Below are positions 1-8,531 of a DNA stretch of 25,576 nt, in pieces (the stretch's first letter is position 1; every line of letters begins with the position of its first letter). The stretch is from CAZSDW01 sp964605705 (GTDB lineage: Bacteria; Fidelibacterota; UBA2242): positions 1 through 25,576 of the forward strand of contig CAZSDW010000038.1 of the NCBI GenBank assembly GCA_964605705.1, given 5' to 3'. The notes beneath the pieces were generated by a model. It was given only the letters and a program-made list of their open reading frames with translations. It ran no database searches and was not told the origin of the DNA. Made by a program: the position numbers and the translations under genes.

Positions 1-159
1 AGGTATTATTATAAGTTTAACTCCCTTTTGCTGAAATTTATATTCTGGTCATTGATTAATTTAATTTTCATTTACGCTAACTTTTTATTACTTTAAAAAA
101 TACACTAACACAAAATTTTATTATCACACAAAAGATTTATTCTATAAAGGAAGATGGAA

Positions 160-1167
160 ATGAAAATCGATATTTTATATGCGTGGGTAGATGGAGCAGA
201 TCCTATTTGGAATGAGGAAAGAAAAAAAACGGTTGAATCGACTAACAGAATTGTAGGTGATCCAAATAATGAAGCTTTTTTTATGGATAACGATGAACTT
301 AGATTTTCTTTAAGATCAATTAATCAATATGCACCCTGGATTAATAAAATATTCATAGTAACTGATAACCAGGTACCAGAATGGTTAGATACTTCGCATC
401 CGAAAATAAATATAGTGGACCACAAAGAAATTTTTAATGACAGGTCCTGTTTGCCAACTTTTAATATAAAAGCCATTGAAACACAAATGCATCATATCGC
501 TGGATTGTCTGAACATTTCATATACTTTAATGATGACATGTTTTTAGGAAATCATTGTCTTCCCGGAAATTTTTTCACTAAAAACAAGCTTCCAAGAATT
601 TTTGTGTCGGAAATTATTCCTATTCCGAACAAGAAATTTTTTGATATTTCCAAAAGACAGATGTCTAAAAGGAATGATTATCAAAACAGCATTGTAAATA
701 CCCGAAAATTAGTGCGGCGAAAATACAACAACGCAGTTTATTACAATTTACGTCATGGCGCGAAAGCCATGTTGAAATCAGGATTATATGAGGTTGAAGA
801 AAAATTTTCAAAAGAACTGGAAATTACAAGTAAAGAAAAATTCAGGACAAATGAAGATATATTAATGTTACATCTTTATGGATATTACAGCATCATTATG
901 GAAAAGGGGAAGCCAAAATATTTAAAAACCGTGAGTAACAAAAAAAAATTAGTAGATAGTTTATCCTATTTTTACAAAAAGTACACATTCGGTTTTATTA
1001 ATCTTCATGAAGAAGATATTGATGCACATCTTGATAGTTTTAAAAGCTTACAACCATTTATATTCTGTTTAAATCAAACTGCCGATACTCCGAAAGAGCA
1101 TTTAGAAAAAATGAAAAAATTCCTGCACGATTATTTTCCTCAAAGAAGTCCCTTTGAGAAAGATTAA
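160..1167 (+). CDS. Stealth-family capsule/exopolysaccharide sugar-phosphate transferase
   Basis: Stealth proteins transfer hexose-1-phosphate from a nucleotide sugar to a growing surface polysaccharide. Seen, counting from the ATG at 160: conserved region 1 near residues 3-16 (ILYAWVDGADPIW); conserved region 2 near 43-130, with DELRFSLRSI, PWINKIFIVTD, LPTFN-KAIE and FIYFNDDMF; a histidine near 199 (LRHGAKAM) at the position of region 3, though the usual HxP is not kept; and FRTNEDI near 228-234 as region 4. The length of 335 residues is typical. An in-frame ATG at 154 also exists, but AAAGGA at 146-151 sits about 8 bases before 160 and only 2 before 154, so I chose 160. The gene is roughly 30% GC, lower than the genes after 3300, which suggests an acquired polysaccharide locus. 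A GT9 gene follows 39 bases later. The family is certain; the transferred sugar is unknown. Confidence 0.9.
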   Translation: MKIDILYAWVDGADPIWNEERKKTVESTNRIVGDPNNEAFFMDNDELRFSLRSINQYAPWINKIFIVTDNQVPEWLDTSHPKINIVDHKEIFNDRSCLPTFNIKAIETQMHHIAGLSEHFIYFNDDMFLGNHCLPGNFFTKNKLPRIFVSEIIPIPNKKFFDISKRQMSKRNDYQNSIVNTRKLVRRKYNNAVYYNLRHGAKAMLKSGLYEVEEKFSKELEITSKEKFRTNEDILMLHLYGYYSIIMEKGKPKYLKTVSNKKKLVDSLSYFYKKYTFGFINLHEEDIDAHLDSFKSLQPFIFCLNQTADTPKEHLEKMKKFLHDYFPQRSPFEKD

Positions 1168-1206
1168 TCAACACGTCGCACATAAAATTTATGATTCGCT
1201 AATTCT

Positions 1207-2250
1207 ATGATGATGAAAAATATTAGAAAAATACTCGTCATAAACACTGCCTTTTTAGGCGATGTTATCTTAACAACACCGTTGATAAGAGAGTTAAAAA
1301 GGACACTCCCGTTCGCAGAAATCCATATTCTGGTCATTCCGCAAAATGAAATTGTATTTAAATATAATCCCTATTTAAGCAAAATCCATGTATTTGACAA
1401 AAGGGATAAGAGTAAAAAATTGTCACATCTGGTCAAGCTGATAAGACGGATTAAAAACGAACATTACGATGCTGCTATTTCAATAACAAAATCGAGCACA
1501 TCTTCAATAATTATGTATTTGAGCGGTATAGCTTGCCGGGTGGGTTTCAGCCGGCAAAAACTATTGACAAATAGAGTAAAAGCTGATCGGGATAAACATG
1601 TTCGCGAACGATACCTGTATCTTCTATCTCCTTTTACCTCTGAAATCGTGGACACGGATACAGAAATATTTATCGGCGAAAGTGAAAAAAAAGTCGTTGC
1701 AGATATACTCAGACAATACAAAGCTCAGGGAAAGATCCTGATCGGCATTGCTCCCGGATCAGTTTGGACTACCAAAAGATGGCTGAAAGAGTATTTCATC
1801 GAATTAATCCTGAAACTAAAAGAAATTGCCGCTATAGTGTTTTTAATTGGCGGAAAAGATGATATGGAATTGTGCGCTGATATTTGCTCGGCAACTTCCG
1901 ATTACGCTATAAATCTGGCAGGTCGGCTGACAGTACTTAAATCTGCGGAATTGATCAGAAGATTAGACCTGATGATCACAAATGACAGCGCGCCCCTGCA
2001 CCTCGCTAATGCCGTCAAGACAGATGTCATCTCCATTTTCGGTCCGACCGTGAAAGCATTTGGCTGCTATCCGTACAGGGAAAATGATATTATGGCGGAA
2101 ATACATGATTTGGATTGCCGACCGTGTTCTAAACATGGTGGAAATACATGTCCTGAAAAACACTTTCGTTGTATGAAGCAAATAAGTCCCGGAATGCTAT
2201 ATAAGGCTGTTATTACTTTGCTCGCAAAACAAAAGAAGGTCATGCTATGA
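1207..2250 (+). CDS. Glycosyltransferase family 9 (LPS heptosyltransferase-like)
   Basis: GT9 enzymes such as WaaC/WaaF add heptose from ADP-heptose to lipopolysaccharide or related glycans at the inner face of the cytoplasmic membrane. Seen: an N-terminal Rossmann start with INTAFLGDVILTTPLI (residues 12-27); a central APGSVWTTKRW motif near residue 183, typical of the second domain; NDSAPLHLANAV near 259 followed by ISIFGPT, the nucleotide-sugar binding signature; and a C-terminal CRPC...CP...CM pattern common in bacterial heptosyltransferases. The length of 347 residues is normal. Three consecutive ATG codons (1207, 1210, 1213) leave the exact start open, and no clear ribosome binding site is visible. 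The stop overlaps the next start by 4 bases, so the two are probably translationally coupled. The family is firm; the acceptor and the heptose assignment are inferred. Confidence 0.9.
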   Translation: MMMKNIRKILVINTAFLGDVILTTPLIRELKRTLPFAEIHILVIPQNEIVFKYNPYLSKIHVFDKRDKSKKLSHLVKLIRRIKNEHYDAAISITKSSTSSIIMYLSGIACRVGFSRQKLLTNRVKADRDKHVRERYLYLLSPFTSEIVDTDTEIFIGESEKKVVADILRQYKAQGKILIGIAPGSVWTTKRWLKEYFIELILKLKEIAAIVFLIGGKDDMELCADICSATSDYAINLAGRLTVLKSAELIRRLDLMITNDSAPLHLANAVKTDVISIFGPTVKAFGCYPYRENDIMAEIHDLDCRPCSKHGGNTCPEKHFRCMKQISPGMLYKAVITLLAKQKKVML

Positions 2251-3305
2251 CATTCAGCTATTATTTGTTCAAGTATCCATATTCCCTAACTTGGCGAATA
2301 GTTAACTTATTCAGAAAGGCTCATGAAACAGTTCTTTATTGTGAAGATGTTTTTGACCTTGAACTGTTTTCAAATATACAGAAACATCTCAAAAAAGTAA
2401 AAATTGTATCTAAAAACTCGATTGTACAACGAAGTCTGTCAAGAGCCGGATTTTCTTCAAAACGCTGGCCCGTGTTTCCAAACACTGTCATCATGTTCAG
2501 GAATTCAGCCTGGAGATTTCCCTCCCCAAAAATCAAAAAAATCGGTCTCGAACATGGTGCCTATAACTTCAAAAGATTTTCTAAGGCACACTACTATAAC
2601 ATGTTTGATATTTTCCTGATGACCTCGCAAACCGATGTCGAACGAGTAAAAAAGAGAGGCGTAAGAACTGCAAAATCGATTGGATATCCAAAAATCGACA
2701 GCGCGTGCGACGGTTCAATTACACCGAAAGAACTTGATACTTTAGCCGCCCGGATTGTTCTGGATAAAACTAAAAAGACAATTTTATTCTCATCGACCTG
2801 GGATGGGAGTGGAATGTCGGCAATCGAAAAATGGTACGATAACATCGATCAACTTTCCGACCAATATAATGTATTAACTACCGTTCATCCATGGATGAGC
2901 GAGAAATATAAAATCGCTTTAAGAAATAATCAGAAGGTTATTTTCATTAATGAATATGTTATTTTGAACTATATCCTTTTATCGGATGTTTGTGTAGGAG
3001 ATACAAATTCCCTGATTGCCGAATTTTGTCTGCTTGATAAACCCGTCATCACTTTCCGTGTCCCTCCAACAATCCGTACCATGCCGGATGTAATTGAATT
3101 GATAGAAAAAGTATCGATCAGAATAGATGCTTTCAGTGAAATTGAAAACGCGATTGCACGGGCACTCAACAATCCTGGTGAATTTGCACAAGCCCGAAAA
3201 GAGCTGACAGATTTAATGCTCGACAACAGGGATGGCAACGCCGGGCTTCGGGTGGCTGAAGAGATATTAAAATTTTCACCCGATTTAAAAATCACTAATT
3301 CGTAG
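2247..3305 (+). CDS. CDP-glycerol glycerophosphotransferase-like (TagB/TagF-type) protein
   Basis: Members of this GT-B fold family polymerise polyol phosphates (teichoic-acid-like chains) or decorate surface glycans. Seen: LEHGAYNFKR followed by FDIFLMTSQTDVERVKKRG and SIGYPKID (residues about 98-152), matching the family's helix-loop pattern of an HG motif, a sensed D, and GYP-x-x-D; ILFSSTWD near 184, equivalent to the family's LYAPTWR; TVHPW near 213; and SDVCVGDTNSLIAEFCLLDKPVITF near 248-272, equivalent to aD-hxhTDYSS-hhhDfhhhdkPhhhh. The DYSS portion is altered to DTNS. It overlaps the GT9 stop by four bases (ATGA). Together with Stealth and GT9 it suggests a phosphate-linked surface polymer. 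A Gram-negative host makes a true teichoic acid unlikely, so the donor is unassigned. Confidence 0.75.
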   Translation: MTFSYYLFKYPYSLTWRIVNLFRKAHETVLYCEDVFDLELFSNIQKHLKKVKIVSKNSIVQRSLSRAGFSSKRWPVFPNTVIMFRNSAWRFPSPKIKKIGLEHGAYNFKRFSKAHYYNMFDIFLMTSQTDVERVKKRGVRTAKSIGYPKIDSACDGSITPKELDTLAARIVLDKTKKTILFSSTWDGSGMSAIEKWYDNIDQLSDQYNVLTTVHPWMSEKYKIALRNNQKVIFINEYVILNYILLSDVCVGDTNSLIAEFCLLDKPVITFRVPPTIRTMPDVIELIEKVSIRIDAFSEIENAIARALNNPGEFAQARKELTDLMLDNRDGNAGLRVAEEILKFSPDLKITNS

Positions 3306-3358
3306 TTAATCTGATTATTCACTCGCATTTAATTTAAATTAAATTCGAAAATACAATC

Positions 3359-4051
3359 ATGAACAAAGGCATCCAGAAAATATTCGCCGAAGTCCCCAAA
3401 ACCTATGAGCTGGTCAATCATGTGTTGACTTTCGGCTTAGATATTATCTGGCGCAAAAAAGCCGTCAAAAACGCAATCCGCCAGGGTGGCACGCACTGGC
3501 TGGACGTCTGTACCGGAACCGGCGAAACCGCCAATTACCTGGTTGATTATGCCAACAGTGATACGAAAGTCTATGCGGTTGACTTTTCGCTGCCCATGCT
3601 CACTCAGGCAGTCAAAAAACCAAGCGGTCCGCGGATTCGTTTCACACTGGCAGACATTCAGCATCTGCCATTTCCGGAAAATACATTTGATTTGATAACC
3701 CTTTCCTTTGCCACCCGGAATATCAATACCAGCCGTGCGGCGCTGAAAAACAGTTTTTGGGAATTTCACCGAATCCTGAAACCCGGCGGTTTATTTGTGA
3801 ATCTGGAAACCAGCCAGCCGAAATCCGTAATTATCCGGAAACTTTTTCACCTTTTTATTAAAATATTCGTAAAACCGGTTGGAAGCTTTATTTCCGGTTC
3901 CAAAGCCGGTTATATTTACTTATCAAATACAATTCCACGTTTTTATCAGGCAGAGGATTTAGCAGTCATTCTCGAATCTGCCGGTTTTCAGAGCATCACT
4001 TTTCAAAAGCTTTTATGCGGAGCTGCGGCAATTCATAAATCATTTAAATAA
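3359..4051 (+). CDS. menG: UbiE/MenG-type demethylmenaquinone (quinone) C-methyltransferase
   Basis: This enzyme performs the SAM-dependent last methylation of menaquinone, or the equivalent ubiquinone step. Seen: an N-terminal block with YELVNHVLTFGLDIIWRKKAV (residues 16-36), closely matching the family's Y-D-hhNxxLShGxxxxWR; motif I LDVCTGTGETA (about 48-58); motif II around DLITLSFATRNI; ILKPGG; and the C-terminal SGSKAGYIYLSNTIPRF, then a GF and a final GAAAIHKS, parallel to UbiE's YxYLxxSIxxFP and GxxAxH. The length of 230 residues is standard. It is separated by 53 bases from the polysaccharide genes and has higher GC than they do, so it is probably native and independently transcribed. 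MenG rather than UbiE is inferred from the likely anaerobic FCB host. The start ATG has no clear ribosome binding site. Confidence 0.85.
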   Translation: MNKGIQKIFAEVPKTYELVNHVLTFGLDIIWRKKAVKNAIRQGGTHWLDVCTGTGETANYLVDYANSDTKVYAVDFSLPMLTQAVKKPSGPRIRFTLADIQHLPFPENTFDLITLSFATRNINTSRAALKNSFWEFHRILKPGGLFVNLETSQPKSVIIRKLFHLFIKIFVKPVGSFISGSKAGYIYLSNTIPRFYQAEDLAVILESAGFQSITFQKLLCGAAAIHKSFK

Positions 4052-4149
4052 CCATTATTTGCGCCAACTCACGGGCAGGTTCTAATCTGTTTCATCCAAA
4101 CTATATATTCCTTAGATTTTATTTAGAACAAAAATAACGGCGGCTCACC

Positions 4150-4155
4150 AGGAGG
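4150..4155 (+). promoter_or_regulatory. Strong Shine-Dalgarno AGGAGG
   Basis: A perfect AGGAGG lies 7 bases before the ATG at 4163. It fixes the start of the secreted protein and is unusually strong for this window, where most starts lack a clear site. This suggests high translation of the cargo protein. Confidence 0.85.
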
Positions 4156-4162
4156 AAAACCA

Positions 4163-7100
4163 ATGCTCAGAGGAAAACCATTTTACACAGTGCCTGTTTT
4201 CATTCTGATAATTTCAATCTGCCTGTCGGCACAGGTCAACTGGACATATATTACCGTAGGGAGCCGACCAGCCTCGACCCGCCCGGTTATCTGCAGCGAT
4301 CCGTTGGGCAACCTGCATGTCGCCTGGACCAGCGATAATATTTACGGCGAACTAGTCCAATATGCCAGCAATCAATACGGCGGCTGGGGCTATCAGAAGC
4401 AGGTCGGCGGCAGTTCCGGCAACCAGGCATACTGTCCCTCAATCACAGCTGATCGGCAGGGTTTTGGCTATGTTGTTTTCAGATATTACGGCTCCAATTA
4501 TGAACCCAGGTACGTCACCAACCGGAATATAACCGGCAATTACTGGAGCCTGGTTCGTCCGATGAGTGGCGGACATTTTCACGAAACTTCAATTGAAGTG
4601 GGCAGTGATTTCCAAACTCATGTTTTTGCCCAGGAAGATACTTACGGAAGCAATGTTTATTACCAGAAACTGGATGTTAATAATAATGTCGTCCTTTACA
4701 ACATCACTCAATTTTATAGCACAACTATTGATCAGTATGATAACCTTCACTTCGTTGGGCATAACAACGATGGTTTATTTTACACCAAATATAACGGCAG
4801 CTCCTGGAGTACTCCGGATACAATTGACCAAGTCGAAGTTTCCGTATATCAGCCATCAATCACTTGTGACAATAGTAATCACCTGCATATAGTGTTTGGC
4901 TCAGCAGACGGGTTGTACTACATCAATAATTCAACGGGAATTTGGAGTGAGCCGGAGCTGATCACCACAGGCGGTATTTTCCCCAATATTGTGGCTGATG
5001 AAAATGGCAAAGCCCATGTCGCCTGGTACACCCAGGTAGATAATGGCGGTCTTTTCTATACAAATAATATCAATGGCAGCTGGTTGAGTCCGGCGTATGT
5101 AACCACAATTAATGAGGATGGCAGTTCCGCCACCGAGGATGCCGCCCATGTGGAGAGCAAAATTGCCCTCGATCCAAAAAGCAACACAGTCAACATTGTT
5201 TATATCGACAATGATGGTTCCACCGTCAAAGTGGCGCAGACCAGCGATTTTAACCTCAGAAAAACTTATAATACTGATATCACTTCGACGCTGACACTAA
5301 ATCCTGCTATCGATGCGCCAGACACATTGAGCACCAGCGCCAGCGGTAGTATTGACATGCTCGGATTCACCATCAGCGATGTTAGCGGTGATGGACTGCC
5401 AACGAAAATCAACCAGCTGATTGTTCAGCGCGGCGCCGGTATGTCAGTCGATATTGGATTTGCAAATATATTCAGCTCGATCATCCTGACATCTTCCGAT
5501 GGCGGATCTGCCAGTGGAAATATCTATTGTTCGAAAATCTTTTTCGGAACCCTGGACGCTGCCTGGAAAAACATTCCCGAAGGAACATCGGTTGACTTTA
5601 CCGTGACTGGCACATTGAAGCAGCCGCTTCAAAACGTGGATAACAAAACCATTGAGATGAAAATCAACGGACTTTACGATATTATCATTGATACCACCGG
5701 TTCCCGGTTTGCGTACACGAACCAGAACGTCTCATCCGACACGACCCTGTTTCAGGTCATTCCCGATCATTATGAATTCATCGGTCTTGGAAATGATTTC
5801 TACGGCGAAAACCTGGTTGAAGAGTATTTCATGCAATTGAAAATTGTCGATGCCAATGGCGCTGTCGCAACCGGAGTCACCGGCATTGACGTCACCCTAT
5901 CAGCAGTCGAACTGGATGGCATTACGCCTACCGCCTCGGCTTTGCAATCGACTGAAGGATTAACCAAAACATTCAGTAACGGAATTGCTCAATGGATGAA
6001 CATCACTTATCCTGACAGCGGGCAATTCCGAATCCTGACAAGTTGTTCGGCGCTGACCGCTGCTTCTGATACAATCACTATTCTACCGTTTCATAAGAAA
6101 CTGCTGATCTGCCAGCCCGATGAAAATATGTCCGAATTACTGAATAAATTGCACATCGATCACGACTTTTACAGCGCAAGCAATAGCCGGTTTCCATCCA
6201 GTAAAAATTTGGAGCACTACGATACAATCTTTCTGGATGCGCCTTATTCGCTTGCCTTTTACTTCGATTCAACTACTATAAAAACTTTTCTGGAAAGCGG
6301 CACCGCAGAGAATCGGAAAAGCATCCTTGCTGTCGGTGATAATGCCCTTGGCTATAATTCCAATTCCGAATTCGCCAATAAGTATTTTGGAGGCAAAATT
6401 CAGAACTATATTCAGTTAAGTGGTTCCGCCTCAATTCAGGGAACCGAAGACGATCCAATAACAGACAATTTAACCTTAACGATAAATTCCTGGTACGCTA
6501 ACATTATCGCACCAAACGAAGCATTGGATGCCTGCTCGGTCATTCTCTCCTTGCCCAGCTCCGGCGATGTCGTCGGAGTCAAAACCGCCACAGAAAACTA
6601 TCGCACGGTTTTTATTTCCACAAATATGAGTGATCTCAACGCCAATGCCCAGCAGGACTCGCTGATCCGTAAAATTGATCAATGGTTTCAAGCGTCATCT
6701 ACGCTGCAGCCCCAGGCTCCCGAACTTGCTGATTTACCAGACATTGCAATGATCGAGGATACTGAATTAAAAATCCCATTTGCCGATTGGTTTGATTATG
6801 TTTCTGATGAGGATACTCCTGATGAAGCACTGAGCTGGGATGTATCTCAAGGCAATCATTTACAGACATCGATGTCCAATGATTCACTCACACTTACTCC
6901 GGATGAAAATTATTTTGGATCAGATACTTTGATAATCACTGTCTCTGATGGTACAGCAACCGATTCAGATACTATTTCAGTGATAATTTCTCCGGTGAAT
7001 GATCCACCGGGATCATTTTCATTAGTTACACCTGAAGATGGTTGGTGGACAGATTATAATTCCGATTCATCTGAGATTTTATTCTCCTGGACGCTGCCGA

Positions 7101-7618
7101 AAGACATTGACAGTGATTCAATTATTTACACATTAAAAATCTACACAGATTTATATGGCTCCAACACCCGCACAGTTACAGATACAACCATTATCATCGA
7201 TTACACACAGGAGATGCTAATAAGTACTAACATCCCAATTTATTGGACCGTCACCGCTTTTGATTTTCAGGATTCAACAATTGCAGAAAACGCTCCGTTT
7301 GAGTTTGAACTTATCGCTCCATACTCAACCGAAAGTTTTGATAATTTAATACCAGAAAATTATTGCCTATATCCCAATTACCCAAATCCGTTCAATCCGA
7401 TGACCCAGATAAAATACGGACTTCCCGAAGAATCCCATGTCACGATCACCCTCTATGATATCAACGGCAGACAGATACGGACACTGGTTGAGAAAACTCA
7501 GGCGGCTGGTTATTATACACTTCAGTGGAACGCCTCGGATTTTGGTTCCGGCATCTATTTCTATCAAATTTCAGCCGGGAATTTTCAGCAGGTGCGGAAA
7601 TGCGTACTCGTAAAATAA
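4163..7618 (+). CDS. Secreted multidomain protein with T9SS type A sorting domain
   Basis: A large exported protein of unknown specific role. Seen: an N-terminal signal peptide (residues about 8-23, hydrophobic VPVFILIISICLSAQ); a region of about 45-370 with recurrent units ending in patterns such as HLHIVFGSADGLYY and GSWLSPAYV, which looks like a beta-propeller; a beta-rich region about 380-640; an alpha/beta stretch about 640-840 (KKLLICQPDENMSELLNKL, YDTIFLDAPYS, AVGDN) resembling a class I amidotransferase-like or ThuA-like Rossmann domain; a cadherin/Big-like tandem domain about 850-945 (IEDTELKIPFADW through SPVNDPPG); a fibronectin-like domain; and a C-terminal domain from about 1072 with YPNPFNP, ITLYDINGRQIRTL, GSGIYFYQI and a final basic strand, the type IX (Por) secretion sorting signature. 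It probably ends up on the cell surface or outside. A preceding AGGAGG supports the start. No catalytic site is recognised. Confidence 0.85.
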   Translation: MLRGKPFYTVPVFILIISICLSAQVNWTYITVGSRPASTRPVICSDPLGNLHVAWTSDNIYGELVQYASNQYGGWGYQKQVGGSSGNQAYCPSITADRQGFGYVVFRYYGSNYEPRYVTNRNITGNYWSLVRPMSGGHFHETSIEVGSDFQTHVFAQEDTYGSNVYYQKLDVNNNVVLYNITQFYSTTIDQYDNLHFVGHNNDGLFYTKYNGSSWSTPDTIDQVEVSVYQPSITCDNSNHLHIVFGSADGLYYINNSTGIWSEPELITTGGIFPNIVADENGKAHVAWYTQVDNGGLFYTNNINGSWLSPAYVTTINEDGSSATEDAAHVESKIALDPKSNTVNIVYIDNDGSTVKVAQTSDFNLRKTYNTDITSTLTLNPAIDAPDTLSTSASGSIDMLGFTISDVSGDGLPTKINQLIVQRGAGMSVDIGFANIFSSIILTSSDGGSASGNIYCSKIFFGTLDAAWKNIPEGTSVDFTVTGTLKQPLQNVDNKTIEMKINGLYDIIIDTTGSRFAYTNQNVSSDTTLFQVIPDHYEFIGLGNDFYGENLVEEYFMQLKIVDANGAVATGVTGIDVTLSAVELDGITPTASALQSTEGLTKTFSNGIAQWMNITYPDSGQFRILTSCSALTAASDTITILPFHKKLLICQPDENMSELLNKLHIDHDFYSASNSRFPSSKNLEHYDTIFLDAPYSLAFYFDSTTIKTFLESGTAENRKSILAVGDNALGYNSNSEFANKYFGGKIQNYIQLSGSASIQGTEDDPITDNLTLTINSWYANIIAPNEALDACSVILSLPSSGDVVGVKTATENYRTVFISTNMSDLNANAQQDSLIRKIDQWFQASSTLQPQAPELADLPDIAMIEDTELKIPFADWFDYVSDEDTPDEALSWDVSQGNHLQTSMSNDSLTLTPDENYFGSDTLIITVSDGTATDSDTISVIISPVNDPPGSFSLVTPEDGWWTDYNSDSSEILFSWTLPKDIDSDSIIYTLKIYTDLYGSNTRTVTDTTIIIDYTQEMLISTNIPIYWTVTAFDFQDSTIAENAPFEFELIAPYSTESFDNLIPENYCLYPNYPNPFNPMTQIKYGLPEESHVTITLYDINGRQIRTLVEKTQAAGYYTLQWNASDFGSGIYFYQISAGNFQQVRKCVLVK

Positions 7619-7667
7619 CCCGCATCAAAACATTAGAATCTTCATTGTCCGATAATTAGATTTAAGT

Positions 7668-8450
7668 ATGATCTGCAGCATCTGTAAAAATCCCCAATTA
7701 CGATTGTACTACACCCAGGGAAATGAGGACCAGTTTAAATATTATCGCTGTACAAAATGTAAAGGTGTAATCTATGATTTGACACGAGGGCTGGACCAGG
7801 GCAAATATGGAACTGAATATTCTGATCCCTTTGACGATTCTCTGAAAAAAAATATTGCCCAGGATGTCAGTTATCGCTTTATCTCAAAAAAACTGGGCAA
7901 ATATAAAGGAACCATGCTGGATATTGGTTGTGGGAATGGTCGCTTGCTTGCTAATGCTAAAGCTGACGGCTGGCAAGTTAAAGGGTTGGAATTTTCCCCG
8001 CTCAACGCCAAATCCATTCAGGAACTGTTGGGTATCGAAGTCGCAATCCATGATTTTTTAAAATACGACCGTAATGGTGAGACATTCGATCTGGTGGTCA
8101 TGCGACATGTGCTGGAGCACCTGCCGGACCCGATCCTGGCTTTAAACAAAACCGGCGAACTTTTAAAACCCGGTGGCTACGCGCTTTTTGAATTTCCCAA
8201 TATTGAGTCGATTGGGTTGAAGTTCAACCGTTTTATGAAAAAATTTAAACATTTCAGGAAAAAATATCGCAAAGATTACATTCCGGGACATTGTGTCGAG
8301 TATTCCCGAAAATCATTCAAATACTTAGCCGAATTAACCGGCTTTAAAATCCGGCACTGGGAAACCTACTCTCATAAAAAATTCCCTAGTCTCATCTATA
8401 AGCACATTAAAATCGGCAGTAAAGCCAGAGCCTTGATTCAGAAACGCTAA
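7668..8450 (+). CDS. Zinc-ribbon class I SAM-dependent methyltransferase
   Basis: Seen: a small N-terminal Cys4 ribbon (C3-x2-C6 and C28-x2-C31), as in sugar- or metabolite-modifying methyltransferases that begin with CPxC; SAM motif I LDIGCGNGRLL at about 84-94; an acidic residue after GLEFSP; FDLVVMRHVLEHLPDP near 140; LKPGGYALFEFPN; and a basic patch (KFKHFRKKYRKDY) before a final segment. The length of 260 residues matches the Methyltransf_23/11 type. It follows the secreted protein by 49 bases on the same strand and is convergent with the next gene. Family members often act in cell-surface sugar or secondary metabolite pathways, which would fit the upstream polysaccharide genes, but the substrate cannot be named. 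No clear ribosome binding site. Confidence 0.8.
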   Translation: MICSICKNPQLRLYYTQGNEDQFKYYRCTKCKGVIYDLTRGLDQGKYGTEYSDPFDDSLKKNIAQDVSYRFISKKLGKYKGTMLDIGCGNGRLLANAKADGWQVKGLEFSPLNAKSIQELLGIEVAIHDFLKYDRNGETFDLVVMRHVLEHLPDPILALNKTGELLKPGGYALFEFPNIESIGLKFNRFMKKFKHFRKKYRKDYIPGHCVEYSRKSFKYLAELTGFKIRHWETYSHKKFPSLIYKHIKIGSKARALIQKR

Positions 8451-8531
8451 ATTTAATCCTCATATCCCTGGTTCGCCTGCTGGCAGAGACTGGACAGATA
8501 ATCGTTAGTTTCTGCTTTTAACCCTCAATAA

